DNA of 64,000 bases from Psychrobacillus psychrodurans (GCA_900114885.1 FOUN01000004.1:170783-234782), one strand, 5' to 3'; positions 49,978 through 61,472 are shown, counted from the stretch's first letter. Program-made: numbers and translations. Notes: generated by a model from the letters alone, not told the origin.

Positions 49978-50817
49978 TCATATTGCAAAGTCAGAGCCTG
50001 CTATGATTTCATCGGAGGATTTACGGAGCAATTCTGTCATAATAAAAGGGCCGCAATTTTTGTTGTATGAATACACAATTTGATAGCCAATATGATATCC
50101 AATCCATTTAGAAAACGGTGTGTTAGGGTTTCCAAATAAGTAGAGTTGATGATTTTTAACCCCTTTTATCTGTAAGGCAGGAACAAAATGTCTTTGCCAT
50201 ATTTCACTTACCTCTTCTAAACGATACATATTCGTCCAAGGCGCTATCCACTTTTTACCATACAATTGCTTTACCGCAAACTCGCCAAGTCCTTCAATAA
50301 TTATTGAATCATCTAAGGTAATGGCTGCAGGAAGAGAATCTAAAAATTGTAATCTACATACATGATTATACTCATGTGCTACTAATGCCTTAATCTCTTC
50401 TTTGGTAAGATCAGAAGATACGAAAAGAAAAAGTACTCTTTTATAGGCAATGCCGTTTTTACGTGGGGAGTCCTTGCGCCGTTTAGTACCCTCTTTTCTA
50501 ATCGGGAAAATATAAATAGAAACCTTTGGACCATCCCATAATTCTCGCAAATATTTATATTCTTGTTTAACGATATCCCAAATACTTTTGGAATCTAATT
50601 CTCTCAAGATTTTCTTTAAAGATTTCCATTCAGTTGGTTCAAATAAACCATTTTTTAAAAGTTCATATTGGATGACCTCAGAATTTACCTCCGGAAAAAA
50701 CTTCATAACTGGATCGCATATAATCTCTCGTTGTAATGTCTCTACGCCTCTCCCATCTTGATCTTCGCATCTTTCCGCAAATGTAGTCAGCATGTTTCTC
50801 GTTTCTTTGACCGACAT
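49978..50817 (-). CDS. DUF2268 putative Zn-metalloprotease
   Basis: A 279-residue protein with the zinc-protease motif HEYNH near residue 148 (ALVAHEYNHVCRLQF) and a downstream IIIEGLGEFAV with a candidate third ligand Glu. This matches DUF2268 (Bacillus YjaZ type). No signal peptide is seen. AAGGAGAGGG precedes the ATG. Substrate unknown; it is alone between the LysR gene and a repeat-rich gap. Confidence 0.82.
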   Translation of the reverse strand: MSVKETRNMLTTFAERCEDQDGRGVETLQREIICDPVMKFFPEVNSEVIQYELLKNGLFEPTEWKSLKKILRELDSKSIWDIVKQEYKYLRELWDGPKVSIYIFPIRKEGTKRRKDSPRKNGIAYKRVLFLFVSSDLTKEEIKALVAHEYNHVCRLQFLDSLPAAITLDDSIIIEGLGEFAVKQLYGKKWIAPWTNMYRLEEVSEIWQRHFVPALQIKGVKNHQLYLFGNPNTPFSKWIGYHIGYQIVYSYNKNCGPFIMTELLRKSSDEIIAGSDFAI

Positions 50818-51110
50818 GAACCCTCTCCTTTTTCGTCTTATAGCATATGTTTCTATTTTTTTTTAGTCACAGAAATATAGACAACTGTCTTTAGTAAGCC
50901 CTCATTGCCAACACAAACTGTAGTTTTGTAGAAAGAAGGTCTTATAAATGAATCAAAATGAACTATAATAATCTCTGTTGCAAATATCATAGAAAAAGGG
51001 TAAGAATTGTGGATAGAGAAGTCGCCTACATCTCAGTGAAGTTACAAGTGTTAGTAGAAATATGGTGTTTTGGAGATGCTGGTCCAACTTCTTGTGGAGT
51101 ACTACTCATT

Positions 51111-51178
51111 TGTTGATTGAAGTGTAATGTGGAGTCTCCAGCGGGGACAGTACGAGCTGAAAGCCCTACTGGAAAGAC
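51111..51178 (+). repeat. GC-rich repeat, truncated copy
   Basis: TTGTTGATTGAAGTGTAATG then TGGAGTCTCCAGCGGGGACA matches the 5' half of the family, but the GGAAAGCGTCCACC end is reduced to CTGGAAAG. Confidence 0.55.
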
Positions 51179-51199
51179 ATTGTATACATATTTTTTAAA

Positions 51200-51447
51200 A
51201 AGAGGCTAGGACAGAAGTAGAAATTTTATTGGATAAGGAGAAACCTTTACTAAATAATGGATATTAAATAAAATTGATTGGAATGGAGGGGCGACTCCTA
51301 CGGGAATAGCGTGACGCCTGAGACTACAGGCTCAGGCCACGCCCGTGGAAAGCGTCCCTGGAATGGAAATCAATTTTGTGCACAGCAAAAAACAGCATTT
51401 TTCTCACAGAGAAAAATGCTGTTTTGGGGTTCTGTCCCAGCCTCCCA
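51200..51447. repeat. MITE-like element with 15-bp inverted ends
   Basis: The left end GAGGCTAGGACAGAA (51202-51216) is the inverted copy of the right end TTCTGTCCCAGCCTC (51430-51444) with one mismatch. Inside lies a full GC-rich palindrome (51279-51372) and the terminator stem. No open frame or clear target duplication is visible. Confidence 0.6.
51386..51424 (-). terminator. Terminator after mccB
   Basis: AAACAGCATTTTTCTC and GAGAAAAATGCTGTTT form a perfect 16-bp stem with a short loop and T residues after it. Confidence 0.85.
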
Positions 51448-51454
51448 TTTTAAA

Positions 51455-53519
<2,065 letters not shown>

Positions 53520-53520
<1 letters not shown>

Positions 53521-53990
53521 TATGCTTCCTCTATATAAATTTGACGCCATTCATCTTTTTTAGCTAGCATTTCAGAAGCTATTTCTTTCGCACCATCTAA
53601 GCTGTGACTTGCAGCCCAACCACATTGGACTTCATTGCAAGCTGGAACCTCTGTTGCATTTAAAACATCCTGTAATGTTTTTTCTAAAATTTCAAGGATT
53701 TCAACAAAATTGTCATGATTGATGACAGACAAATAAAAACCAGTTTGGCAACCCATAGGGCTAATATCCACTACTTGATCTGTGTGGTTGCGGATATTCT
53801 CAGCCATTAAATGCTCTAAAGAGTGGAGGCCTGGCATTTCCATATGCTCTTTATTTGGTTGTTTAAAACGAATATCGTATTTAAGGATTTCATCCCCATT
53901 GTTTCCTACTTTAGTTCCTGCAAGGCGTACAAATGGTGCTGCTACTTTTGTGTGATCTAAGTTAAAGCTTTCTACATTCATTTTTTTCAT
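53520..53990 (-). CDS. luxS: S-ribosylhomocysteine lyase
   Basis: Cleaves S-ribosylhomocysteine to homocysteine and the autoinducer-2 precursor. 156 residues with the metal motif HSLEH near 54, [10 protein letters not shown] (catalytic Cys) and [15 protein letters not shown] C-terminal metal Cys. ATG 53990 follows AAGGAGTG. Its place between the methyltransferase and mccA, where Bacillus subtilis has mtnN, makes the operon a homocysteine-to-cysteine route. Confidence 0.96.
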
Positions 53991-54002
53991 GAGTATCACT
54001 CC

Positions 54003-54641
54003 TTATTTTTTTGTTGCGTCCATTAACCAAACATAATCATTCATTTTCACAAATTCTACTTGAAACCCTGCTTCAGTAAATAATTCTTCTAATATAGGTA
54101 TAGTCGTATAGTATTCTCTTTCTAGGTCTTCTACTACATTTAAAAAGCCACGGTTTCTTTCTTTAGAAATCTGTGCTTGTTTAGCTGCCTCTGTAAGAAA
54201 AACAGTATCTGCAAAAACAACCTTTCCATTTTTCGGTAGCAGATTCGCATATTTTTTTAGCGCTAAACCCTTTTCTTCATCTGTTAAATGATGGAACACA
54301 TACGTACTTACAATTGCATCTATATGTTCATTTACTACTTTAAATTCAAGTAAATCCCCATCAATTACTTGAATAGAGGGAAAACGTTTAGCAGTTACCT
54401 CAAGCATCTTAATATTAGGTTCGATACCAATAACCGAAAAGCCTGCTTCCATTAGCTTCGCAGTTAAATTTCCAGTACCTGTTCCAAATTCAATAATAGT
54501 ACCAGACACACGTTGAGCTACCTCATTTAAAATAGTTTCATAGCCATTAAATACATCTCGATACTCAGGATCTTTACCAGAAACGGATGCATCGTAAGAG
54601 TCTGCCCAACCATCAAAAATATTGACAAATTCTCTTCCCAT
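54003..54641 (-). CDS. yrrT: SAM-dependent methyltransferase (YrrT type)
   Basis: A 212-residue class I methyltransferase: IIEFGTGTGNLTAKLMEAGFSVIGIEP (SAM motif I, near 48-74), IDGDLLEF and VFHHLTDEEK. First gene of the mcc operon, as yrrT is in Bacillus subtilis; substrate unknown. The ATG at 54641 is preceded by AAAGGGG; an in-frame upstream extension has none. Confidence 0.85.
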   Translation of the reverse strand: MGREFVNIFDGWADSYDASVSGKDPEYRDVFNGYETILNEVAQRVSGTIIEFGTGTGNLTAKLMEAGFSVIGIEPNIKMLEVTAKRFPSIQVIDGDLLEFKVVNEHIDAIVSTYVFHHLTDEEKGLALKKYANLLPKNGKVVFADTVFLTEAAKQAQISKERNRGFLNVVEDLEREYYTTIPILEELFTEAGFQVEFVKMNDYVWLMDATKK

Positions 54642-54708
54642 TTTTAGAACCCCTTTTTGAAACATATTATTCCTACCTGCATACTTTGTATTAGGCTTAA
54701 TAGTATTA

Positions 54709-54736
54709 GTTATATCATATTCCAGCAAATTGTCAA
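54709..54736 (-). promoter_or_regulatory. Promoter of the yrrT-luxS-mccAB operon
   Basis: On the minus strand TTGACA (54731-54736) and TATAAC (54709-54714) are 16 bp apart. The upstream edge overlaps the terminator of the preceding locus. In Bacillus this operon is repressed by CymR; I could not fix a CymR site. Confidence 0.7.
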
Positions 54737-54739
54737 ATA

Positions 54740-54770
54740 AAAAAAGCCTCTCTAATATAGAGAAACTCTT
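54740..54770 (-). terminator. Terminator of a lost or decayed gene
   Basis: On the minus strand GTTTCTCTATATTAGAGAGGC with following T run; a related hairpin occurs at 62895-62925 beside the other transporter remnant. Confidence 0.7.
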
Positions 54771-54850
54771 TTCTTATTACACTGGGATAAAATTAGGAAT
54801 TGCACGTATCTAGATGATGAACACAATTTATAGCAAAGGAGTCCCTGTCC
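54771..54850 (-). pseudogene. Decayed C-terminal tail of a SLC13/DASS-type transporter
   Basis: Minus-strand codons read TGTPLL-stop-IVFII-stop-IRAIPNFIPV-stop, aligning with the tail IPLQIVIFIMMIAFPIFFPL-stop at 62.9 kb. Both are followed by the same kind of hairpin. Only about 80 bp remain, so it is a scar rather than a gene. Confidence 0.45.
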
Positions 54851-55002
54851 AACTGCGAGTCATTTTGACGGGTTATTTCCAATAAGCACGCAGTGGGAGT
54901 TAAGCTTGTTAAGTGATTAAAAATCTATGGATTGCACATAAGACCAATAGAGAAGATTTCTTTAACATGAACCACTTGTTCTAATTTGGTTAACGAGTTT
55001 TT

Positions 55003-56220
55003 TTAAAATGATCCTGAAACAATATTCCCATTGAAAAGAACAACTCGTTTTTTCGACCTTCTAGCGACAGCTTCTGCTGAACAGCTGGCATCAACAAATA
55101 CAACGCTTGCCTTATCGCCGACTTGTGGCCAAACTTGATTTCCTTCCTTATCTAAAGGAGTTATACCTCCCGTGATATAGCCTAACGATTGAGATAGAGA
55201 TAATTCGTCAACATGGTGGTAAAGTTCAGCTAAACGTCCAGCCTTCTCTAAATTATCCCCATTGCCAAATGGAGACCAGTGATCTGTGAGGCTATCTGTT
55301 CCTAGTTCAACTTTCACACCTTTTTCTCGAAGCATTGGAATTGGCATAATAAGATTTCCTATAGGTACTGATGAGGTAATAGATATACCTAGCTTAGCAA
55401 AGCGTTCAGCAAGTTCTGCAGAACCTTCACTCGACTCTCCAGCAAAACCAAAGGCATGACTTACGGTTACTTTTCCATGCCATTTCGCCTCTTCTGTGAG
55501 ATCTGCAAAACGGTTCATAGCTAACATTCCTAACGTGTCCCTGTCATGGAGGTGGATATCTATACCTGCATTTGCTTCTACTGCAATATCCATGATTGTT
55601 TGTAATGATTTTTCGATATTATCATCAACACTCCCTGGATCAACACCACCAACTATTGTTGCTCCTTGCTTTAATGCTTGTCTAACTTGGGCAACAGAAT
55701 TAGAGCGTAAAAGTCCATGTTGGGGAAAAGCCACAATTTCATGGGAAAGCTTTCCTGAAAAATTCTCTAGTGCTTGCATTGTTGCTTCTAGATTTGACAA
55801 TCCAATAACCGGGTCTATGTTACAGTGAGTACGTACATGTGTCGAACCAAAACCAAGTAAAGTCTCCAATATTTTTTCTGCTCTGTACTGGGCAGTTGGT
55901 AAAAGTTTTGGCAGTAGTTCTTTTTCCTCATCGAATTTATCAAAAATACTTGTTGCTGGTTGTATTGCCTTCCATGGACCACCGTAATAAGTTTTATCGA
56001 TATGTATGTGCATTTCCTTAAACGTTGGTAGCATTAGCATTTGGTTTGCATCATATTTTATTAGATCGTCATTCATATTCGTGTCGAAAGGAACAATATT
56101 CTTAATCTTGCCATCTTCCATTAGAATATGACAGATTTCTGTTAAAGTGCTTGAAATTACACCATTTTCATATTTATAACCTTTTTCTAGTCGAACGTTT
56201 TTTATCCAATAGTTTTCCAT
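55003..56220 (-). CDS. Amidohydrolase, cytosine deaminase-like
   Basis: A 405-residue metal-dependent hydrolase: KEMHIHIDKTYYGGPWKA (first metal pair), HVRTHCNIDP, GIDIHLHDRDTLGM, VSHAFGF and LGTDSLTDHWSPFG (Asp ligand). Order and spacing are those of cytosine/creatinine-type deaminases; true substrate unknown. AGGAGA precedes the ATG. A decayed transporter tail lies just downstream, so the substrate may once have had its own importer. Confidence 0.82.
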   Translation of the reverse strand: MENYWIKNVRLEKGYKYENGVISSTLTEICHILMEDGKIKNIVPFDTNMNDDLIKYDANQMLMLPTFKEMHIHIDKTYYGGPWKAIQPATSIFDKFDEEKELLPKLLPTAQYRAEKILETLLGFGSTHVRTHCNIDPVIGLSNLEATMQALENFSGKLSHEIVAFPQHGLLRSNSVAQVRQALKQGATIVGGVDPGSVDDNIEKSLQTIMDIAVEANAGIDIHLHDRDTLGMLAMNRFADLTEEAKWHGKVTVSHAFGFAGESSEGSAELAERFAKLGISITSSVPIGNLIMPIPMLREKGVKVELGTDSLTDHWSPFGNGDNLEKAGRLAELYHHVDELSLSQSLGYITGGITPLDKEGNQVWPQVGDKASVVFVDASCSAEAVARRSKKRVVLFNGNIVSGSF

Positions 56221-56358
56221 AATCTTCTCCTATCCATTAAGCATTTGTAATAAAATTACCCAAAAATTACAATAACTCCACTAGAGCAGACTGCGTCTAC
56301 AAAAACCGTATTTGCAACAGTTAAAGACCTATTTAATATAAAAGCTACCAAAACTCCA

Positions 56359-57066
56359 TCACTCCGCTCCAGCATGCAGAAGTATTTCTTCGATTTCTTC
56401 AAAACCTCTATCTTTCGCATGTTGAAGTGGAGTGACTCCTTTTGAGTCAGATATGTTCACATCTGCACCATGTTCAATTAATAACTCTATTGTTTCCTGG
56501 TGTATCTTACCACCTTCGCTTAGAACAATCGCTTCCATCATGGCAGTCCAACCTAAATTATTAACAAGATTCACATCGATATCGGTGTTCTCTAGAAGTT
56601 CCCTTACTACTTCCACATAGCCATGTTCTGAAGCAGGAATAAGTGCTGTACCACCGTATCTATTTAAAAGGTTTGGATTAGCACCCGCGTCAATTGTCAT
56701 CCTTAAAATTTCTATGAAGCCCTCTGCTCCCGCATATAAAAAAGGATTGTTTTCCATATCATCTTGAATGTCTAGATCTGCACCATAATCGATTAAGACC
56801 TTTACTGTTTCTGGATCGTTCGCATAAGTTGCAGTCATGACTGCAGTTCTACCCTTATTGTCTATAATATTTATATCTATCCCTGACTCCAATAGACTCT
56901 TAATCTTAGAGACATTTCCATGTTCTGCTGCTTGAAAAAATTGTTCATTCACTTTGTCCCCATCTACCTCTGGAGAATTGTCAATTTCATTCGATTCTTT
57001 CGTGTTTTGACACCCTATTAAAAAGAATAGAATTATGAATAGAAGTAATACTTTTTTCAAAATCAC
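56359..57066 (-). CDS. Ankyrin-repeat lipoprotein
   Basis: A 235-residue protein with a lipobox (LFFLIGC near residue 19) and about five ankyrin repeats from residue 40, such as AEHGNVSKIKSLLESGIDIN and VKVLIDYGADLDIQDD, typical TALIPASEHGYVEVV units. It should be anchored outside the cell membrane and bind a protein partner. It starts 35 bp after the response regulator, with a GTG start after GGAG, so it may belong to the two-component operon. Confidence 0.85.
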   Translation of the reverse strand: MILKKVLLLFIILFFLIGCQNTKESNEIDNSPEVDGDKVNEQFFQAAEHGNVSKIKSLLESGIDINIIDNKGRTAVMTATYANDPETVKVLIDYGADLDIQDDMENNPFLYAGAEGFIEILRMTIDAGANPNLLNRYGGTALIPASEHGYVEVVRELLENTDIDVNLVNNLGWTAMMEAIVLSEGGKIHQETIELLIEHGADVNISDSKGVTPLQHAKDRGFEEIEEILLHAGAE

Positions 57067-57101
57067 CTTTTTCTCCTCTTCCTATAAGGTATTTTTCATA
57101 T

Positions 57102-57791
57102 TTACACAGAAAATCGATAACCTGCACCCCATACAGTTTCAATAAACTGAGGATTTGCAGGGTCAATTTCAATTTTTCCTCGTATTTTTCGGATATGGAC
57201 AGTTATAGTCGTAGTATCTCCCGTTAATTCAAGTCCCCATATTAACTCAAAAAGTTCTTCCTTACTAAAAACACGGTTTGGACGCTTCGCAAGAAATGCT
57301 AGTAGATCAAATTCTTTACCGGTTAAATTGACTTCACTATTATTTACATAAACTCTACGTGATGTCTCATCAATTCTTAATCCTCTGATACATATTTCTT
57401 GTTTATCTTGTTGCTTATTACCACTTAAACGGTCATAGCGCGCTAAGTGTGCCTTTACTCTAGCAACAAGCTCACTTGGACTGAACGGTTTAATCACATA
57501 ATCATCTGCCCCAAGACCGAGACCTCTAATTTTATCGATATCTTCTTTTTTAGCTGAAACGATTAAAATCGGTATATCCTTTACTTCCCGTACTTGTCTA
57601 CAAATTTCAAAACCATCTACATGGGGTAACATAAGATCAATAATTATCAAATCATATTCAACCGTAAGCGCTTGTTCGAGACCCACCTTTCCTGAGTCAA
57701 CTAGCTTAACCTCATAATCATTAATGACAAGATAATCTCTTTGTAATTCTCCAATGCTAGGGTCATCCTCAATAATTAAAATTTTTTTCAA
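57102..57791 (-). CDS. OmpR-family response regulator
   Basis: A 229-residue regulator: receiver domain (IIEDDPSIGELQRDYLV, phosphoacceptor Asp in LIIIDLMLPHVDG near 52, KPFSPSEL) and a C-terminal winged helix (NLTGKEFDLLAFLAKRPNRVFSKEELFELIWG; TVWGAGYRF). I start at TTG 57791, which has GAGGTG six bases upstream; an ATG eight codons earlier is the alternative. Its start overlaps the end of the histidine kinase. Signal and targets unknown. Confidence 0.93.
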   Translation of the reverse strand: MKKILIIEDDPSIGELQRDYLVINDYEVKLVDSGKVGLEQALTVEYDLIIIDLMLPHVDGFEICRQVREVKDIPILIVSAKKEDIDKIRGLGLGADDYVIKPFSPSELVARVKAHLARYDRLSGNKQQDKQEICIRGLRIDETSRRVYVNNSEVNLTGKEFDLLAFLAKRPNRVFSKEELFELIWGLELTGDTTTITVHIRKIRGKIEIDPANPQFIETVWGAGYRFSV

Positions 57792-59265
57792 TCCGTTCAC
57801 CTCTTTTTTTGACATATTTAAGTGTGAAGTAAATGTCCGTTCCTTTACCTAATTCACTCGTTGCCCAAATTTCTCCACCGTGCTCACAAATAATTTGTTT
57901 TGCAATGGCTAAACCAAGACCACTTCCACCTGTTGTAACATTTCGCGCACTATCCTCGCGATAAAATCGATCAAAAATATACGGAAGAGCTGTAGGTTCA
58001 ATCCCATTGCCGTTATCACTAATTATAATCTCCATATTTTCACCTTTATGGGCTACAGAAATTCGTAAAAGCCTTTCTTCATTTTTCATATGTTTTATGG
58101 AATTTTGAATAATATTGGCTAATACACGCCTTAACTTTTCCCTATCAGCTATCACCAACTCTTGAAAATTATCCAAATGAACATTCAATTGTACTTGAAT
58201 ACCTTGTTCTTCAAGATCCCAGCTTAGTTCTTCAATGAAGTGCTCGATATAACGAACAATATTAATTTCTTCAAAGTTAAATTGGATCTTTCTTAGATCA
58301 AGCTTTGAAAAAAGAAATAAATCATCAATTAGGGAATCCATATCAGACGCTCTTCTGTAAATCGTTGAAAGATATTTGTCCATTTTTTCAGGAGTATCAG
58401 CAACCCCATCTTTAATTCCCTCTACATATCCTTTTATGGCCGTAATTGGAGTTCTCAAATCATGAGAAATATTTGAAATAAGTTCCTTACGGTTTTCTTC
58501 GTATTTTAACTGCATGTCTACTGATTCTTTTAATTTTTGACGCATTTCTTCAAAAGCCATACTAAGCTGTCCAATTTCATCCTTTGTAATTGCAGTCATT
58601 TTAAAGTTTAAATTTCCTTCACTTATTTCTTCTGTCGCAAATTTCAATGAATCTAAAGGTTTTACGATACTTCTAGTAACCAAGTAATTAAGTATTCCAT
58701 TAGTTACAATTAATAAAAGGAGTAAAACACCAGCTAATATAGGAAATAGATTCTTTGATAATGCTGCATATGGGCTAACTTTTTTTATGACAAATATGCT
58801 ACCTTCTTCTTTATCTTGATAATAAAAGTCAAATTTAACATAAGAAAAATAATATTTTCCAAAACTGATCGTATCTCTAACATTTATATTGGAAGGCTCA
58901 AAGGAAGGAAGGTCATTTGCACTTGTTATCGAGATTAGCGTATCTGTCTTATAAATCATTTCATCACCTTTACGGATAATAAGACCAGCTGGTACTTCTT
59001 TTAACATTTCATCATATAACTTTAAAGGACCTTCATTTAATAATTGATTTGGTTGTTTTTTCGCTAGATATTTTAAGTCCAAAAACACATTTTCTTCTTG
59101 TGCTGTTATCGGCTTATGCGTGTAATGATTTGCAAATAAGTGTTTTACACTACCTATATCCCCTGTAATCGCTAAAATCAACAACAATCCACTAATTATA
59201 AAAAGCCCTATTGTTACAACTAACATGGCTGTATAGGATAATAACATTCTCATACGGATTGACAT
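57769..59265 (-). CDS. Sensor histidine kinase
   Basis: A 498-residue membrane kinase: two transmembrane helices (about 8-35 and 170-193) around an extracellular sensor of about 130 residues, HAMP (ILNYLVTRSIVKPLDSLKFATEEI), phosphoacceptor ISHDLRTPITAIKGY near 266, and ATPase blocks IIQNSIKH, ISDNGNGI and GSGLGLAIAKQIICEHGG. AGGAGGG precedes the ATG. It pairs with the adjacent response regulator. Confidence 0.94.
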   Translation of the reverse strand: MSIRMRMLLSYTAMLVVTIGLFIISGLLLILAITGDIGSVKHLFANHYTHKPITAQEENVFLDLKYLAKKQPNQLLNEGPLKLYDEMLKEVPAGLIIRKGDEMIYKTDTLISITSANDLPSFEPSNINVRDTISFGKYYFSYVKFDFYYQDKEEGSIFVIKKVSPYAALSKNLFPILAGVLLLLLIVTNGILNYLVTRSIVKPLDSLKFATEEISEGNLNFKMTAITKDEIGQLSMAFEEMRQKLKESVDMQLKYEENRKELISNISHDLRTPITAIKGYVEGIKDGVADTPEKMDKYLSTIYRRASDMDSLIDDLFLFSKLDLRKIQFNFEEINIVRYIEHFIEELSWDLEEQGIQVQLNVHLDNFQELVIADREKLRRVLANIIQNSIKHMKNEERLLRISVAHKGENMEIIISDNGNGIEPTALPYIFDRFYREDSARNVTTGGSGLGLAIAKQIICEHGGEIWATSELGKGTDIYFTLKYVKKRGERIEKNFNY

Positions 59266-59346
59266 GCAATCCCTCCTAAGAGTAAAAATAGTCGTATTGA
59301 TAGGAAAAATTATTCAAGTTTTGTGGCAACTTCCTGAGCCAACCTA

Positions 59347-59376
59347 AAAAGGGAACGGAAATCACCGTTCCACTTT
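59347..59376 (-). terminator. Terminator after the DUF4822 lipoprotein
   Basis: GGAACGG and CCGTTCC form a 7-bp stem with a TGATTT loop; CTTTTT follows on the minus strand. It separates the lipoprotein from the kinase operon. Confidence 0.7.
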
Positions 59377-59378
59377 AA

Positions 59379-60353
59379 CTATATAGTAAATGTTGGTTTA
59401 AGGTTACCTTTATAAGATTCATGCTCAACGAATACGGTTATATCCTTGCCATCTTTGTCTTTACCAATTCTTTTATACGTAAACTTATTATTATTTAGTT
59501 CGGTAATTTCAAGAGTGGCACCATACTTATTATCTCCAACTGAAACATGAGCTCTAACTTTATTTTCGTGTACAATATCGAAGTAGCCATAATCACCACG
59601 ACTTTTTCCAGTTTCAATGTTGAAAAATTCATATTTATTTGTTTTGTCATCGAATTTTGCCAGACTTATAAATATTAAATTATATTCTGTTACATCATTG
59701 CCTTCTTCATCTAATACCTTTGTTCCGTTCCAAAGTGTACTACCTAAAACTTTATCTCCATCAACGTCTTTAACAATATCTCCAGTAGTAGTGTTCAACT
59801 GCTTGTCAGGATCAGTAAAAGAAAGTTCTTTCTCTTTATAAGGAACATGTTCAACGAATACCTCTACGTCACTGCCGTTAGCATCTTTTCCCATTCTTTT
59901 ATAAGTAAAAACATCTTCATTTAACTCTGTTATATCAACAACAGCCTGGTAATTCATCGACTCTGATATTAATATTCTCTTCGTCCCATCATTAGTGATA
60001 AAGAAAGTTCCTTTATCACCACGACTTTCACTTGTTATAGCATCAAAAAATTCATATCTTCCTGTTTTCAAATCATATTTAGCAAGACCGATGAAGTTTG
60101 TGTTTTCTTTTGTTAAGTCATTATTATTTTTATCATAAACCTTTGTTCCTTGCCAATTTGTGTCACTAAGAATACTAGCCATTTCTTGTCCATTTGTTAC
60201 CTTATTTTCTGACTTGTTCTCCTCTTCTGCAGTTTTAATTTCATTACTTTGCGTTTCTCCCTCTTTTATAGCATTTTCATTCTCGTTTGTTTTTGATTGA
60301 CAGGCTCCAAGTAGGCCTATACTTGCAATTAGTAATATTAATAGCTTTTTCAT
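59379..60353 (-). CDS. Lipoprotein with two DUF4822 repeats
   Basis: A 324-residue lipoprotein (lipobox LLGAC near residue 18), then an acidic Asn/Glu-rich linker. Two homologous domains of about 115 residues follow: TNWQGTKVYDKNNNDLTKEN and later TLWNGTKVLDEEGNDVTEYN, each with a FFDAITSESRGD/FFNIETGKSRGD block and a FTYKRMGKD/FTYKRIGKD block. The duplicated domain is DUF4822. AGGAGG precedes the ATG. Function unknown; it lies upstream of a two-component system. Confidence 0.88.
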   Translation of the reverse strand: MKKLLILLIASIGLLGACQSKTNENENAIKEGETQSNEIKTAEEENKSENKVTNGQEMASILSDTNWQGTKVYDKNNNDLTKENTNFIGLAKYDLKTGRYEFFDAITSESRGDKGTFFITNDGTKRILISESMNYQAVVDITELNEDVFTYKRMGKDANGSDVEVFVEHVPYKEKELSFTDPDKQLNTTTGDIVKDVDGDKVLGSTLWNGTKVLDEEGNDVTEYNLIFISLAKFDDKTNKYEFFNIETGKSRGDYGYFDIVHENKVRAHVSVGDNKYGATLEITELNNNKFTYKRIGKDKDGKDITVFVEHESYKGNLKPTFTI

Positions 60354-60713
60354 CTTAATTCCTCCAAATTACCCAGCATTTCTACTGTTATCAATTTACA
60401 CTTATTATTCGTCGACGTAATTATATTGTATCCTTTAATACTTAACTCCCTGAAAACAAAGTCTTAAGAAAGTATTAAATGTTAATTAAGAAAGAATATT
60501 ATATACAAAATGTGTTTTTCTTAAGAATAAAAAAAAAGGAATTGCCGCAGCAACTCCTTACATTATTTGAATAACAAACTTCCAGCATGTGTAGTCAGTT
60601 TGATGAATATTGTACCCAGCAGAAACTTTACTAAATAAAATTCACCCTTTTCCTGATAGCTGAAATAGGTCTCTAATTTCTTATTGCTAAAAGAGAAACA
60701 CTTAAATTCTAGA
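60354..60713. other. Intergenic gap, mostly featureless
   Basis: About 360 bp, AT-rich, between the SDR stop and the lipoprotein start. It holds the SDR terminator and presumably the lipoprotein promoter, but no clear -35/-10 pair could be chosen. Confidence 0.5.
60529..60561 (-). terminator. Terminator after the SDR gene
   Basis: On the minus strand AAGGAGTTGC and GCAATTCCTT pair around TGCG with one mismatch, then eight or more T. Confidence 0.8.
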
Positions 60714-61472
60714 CTATAATGTTAAACCGCCATCTACAAGAACAACCGAACCAGTCATATAACTTGCTTTGTCTGATGCTAAAAAAGCTACCATTTCAGC
60801 CAGTTCATTCGGTTCAGCATATCGCCCGATTCTCATAGTTGAAATCTCTTCTGGAATGTAACCACCCTCTGCAAACTGATCAGCAACACCAGCGGTTAAA
60901 GCTGTTTGAACTCCACCTGGACAAAGTGCATTAATCCGAATTCCTTTATTTGCATATTCTAACGCAGCACCCTTTGTTAATCCTATAACCGCATGTTTGC
61001 TTGCAGAATATACAGCTACACTATGCTCTGGTCGAATTCCAGCTGTAGAAGCCGTGTTAATAATCGATCCACTTCCTTGCTCTTCCATAACTTTTAACAC
61101 GTATTTCAGTCCTAGAAAGACCCCTTTTACATTGATATCCATAATACGATCAAATTCAGATTCTTCCACTGTAGTGAAAGGCGCGAACCTTTGGATTACA
61201 CCTGCATTATTGAAAAATATATCTATTTGTCCATATACTTCTAACGCTTTATTTACATAGTTTTGCACATCTTCACTTTTAGATACATCAGCTTGAAAGA
61301 AAATTCCCTCTCCGCCCTGTTCTTTGATTAATTTTAATGTTTCTTCCCCTGTTTCCTTATTGTAATCTACTAATACAACAGTTGCGCCGTTTTGAGCAAG
61401 CTTCAAACTGCTTGCTCTTCCAATTCCACTTCCAGCACCGGTAACTACTGCAATCTTGTTTGTTAATTCCAT
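60714..61472 (-). CDS. Short-chain dehydrogenase/reductase
   Basis: A 252-residue classical SDR: Rossmann loop VTGAGSGIGRASSLKL, NNAG at 89-92, catalytic Ser in NTASTAGIRP, YSASKH with catalytic Tyr and Lys (about 154-158), and a C-terminal TGSVVLVDGG. The Asp in VVLVDYN favours NAD(H). Substrate unknown. AGGGGAG precedes the ATG. Divergent from an AraC regulator that may control it. Confidence 0.92.
   Translation of the reverse strand: MELTNKIAVVTGAGSGIGRASSLKLAQNGATVVLVDYNKETGEETLKLIKEQGGEGIFFQADVSKSEDVQNYVNKALEVYGQIDIFFNNAGVIQRFAPFTTVEESEFDRIMDINVKGVFLGLKYVLKVMEEQGSGSIINTASTAGIRPEHSVAVYSASKHAVIGLTKGAALEYANKGIRINALCPGGVQTALTAGVADQFAEGGYIPEEISTMRIGRYAEPNELAEMVAFLASDKASYMTGSVVLVDGGLTL

Larger units (their letters stand above)
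50818..51454. other. Repeat-rich intergenic region
   Basis: About 640 bp with no credible gene. It contains a diverged GC-rich repeat (51111-51178), the 248-bp element at 51200-51447 and the terminator of mccB. The first 290 bp show nothing recognisable. Confidence 0.6.

Noticed and set aside
49877..50083. 68-codon plus-strand frame after the LysR gene
   Set aside because: It runs through the LysR terminator and into the antisense of the protease gene.
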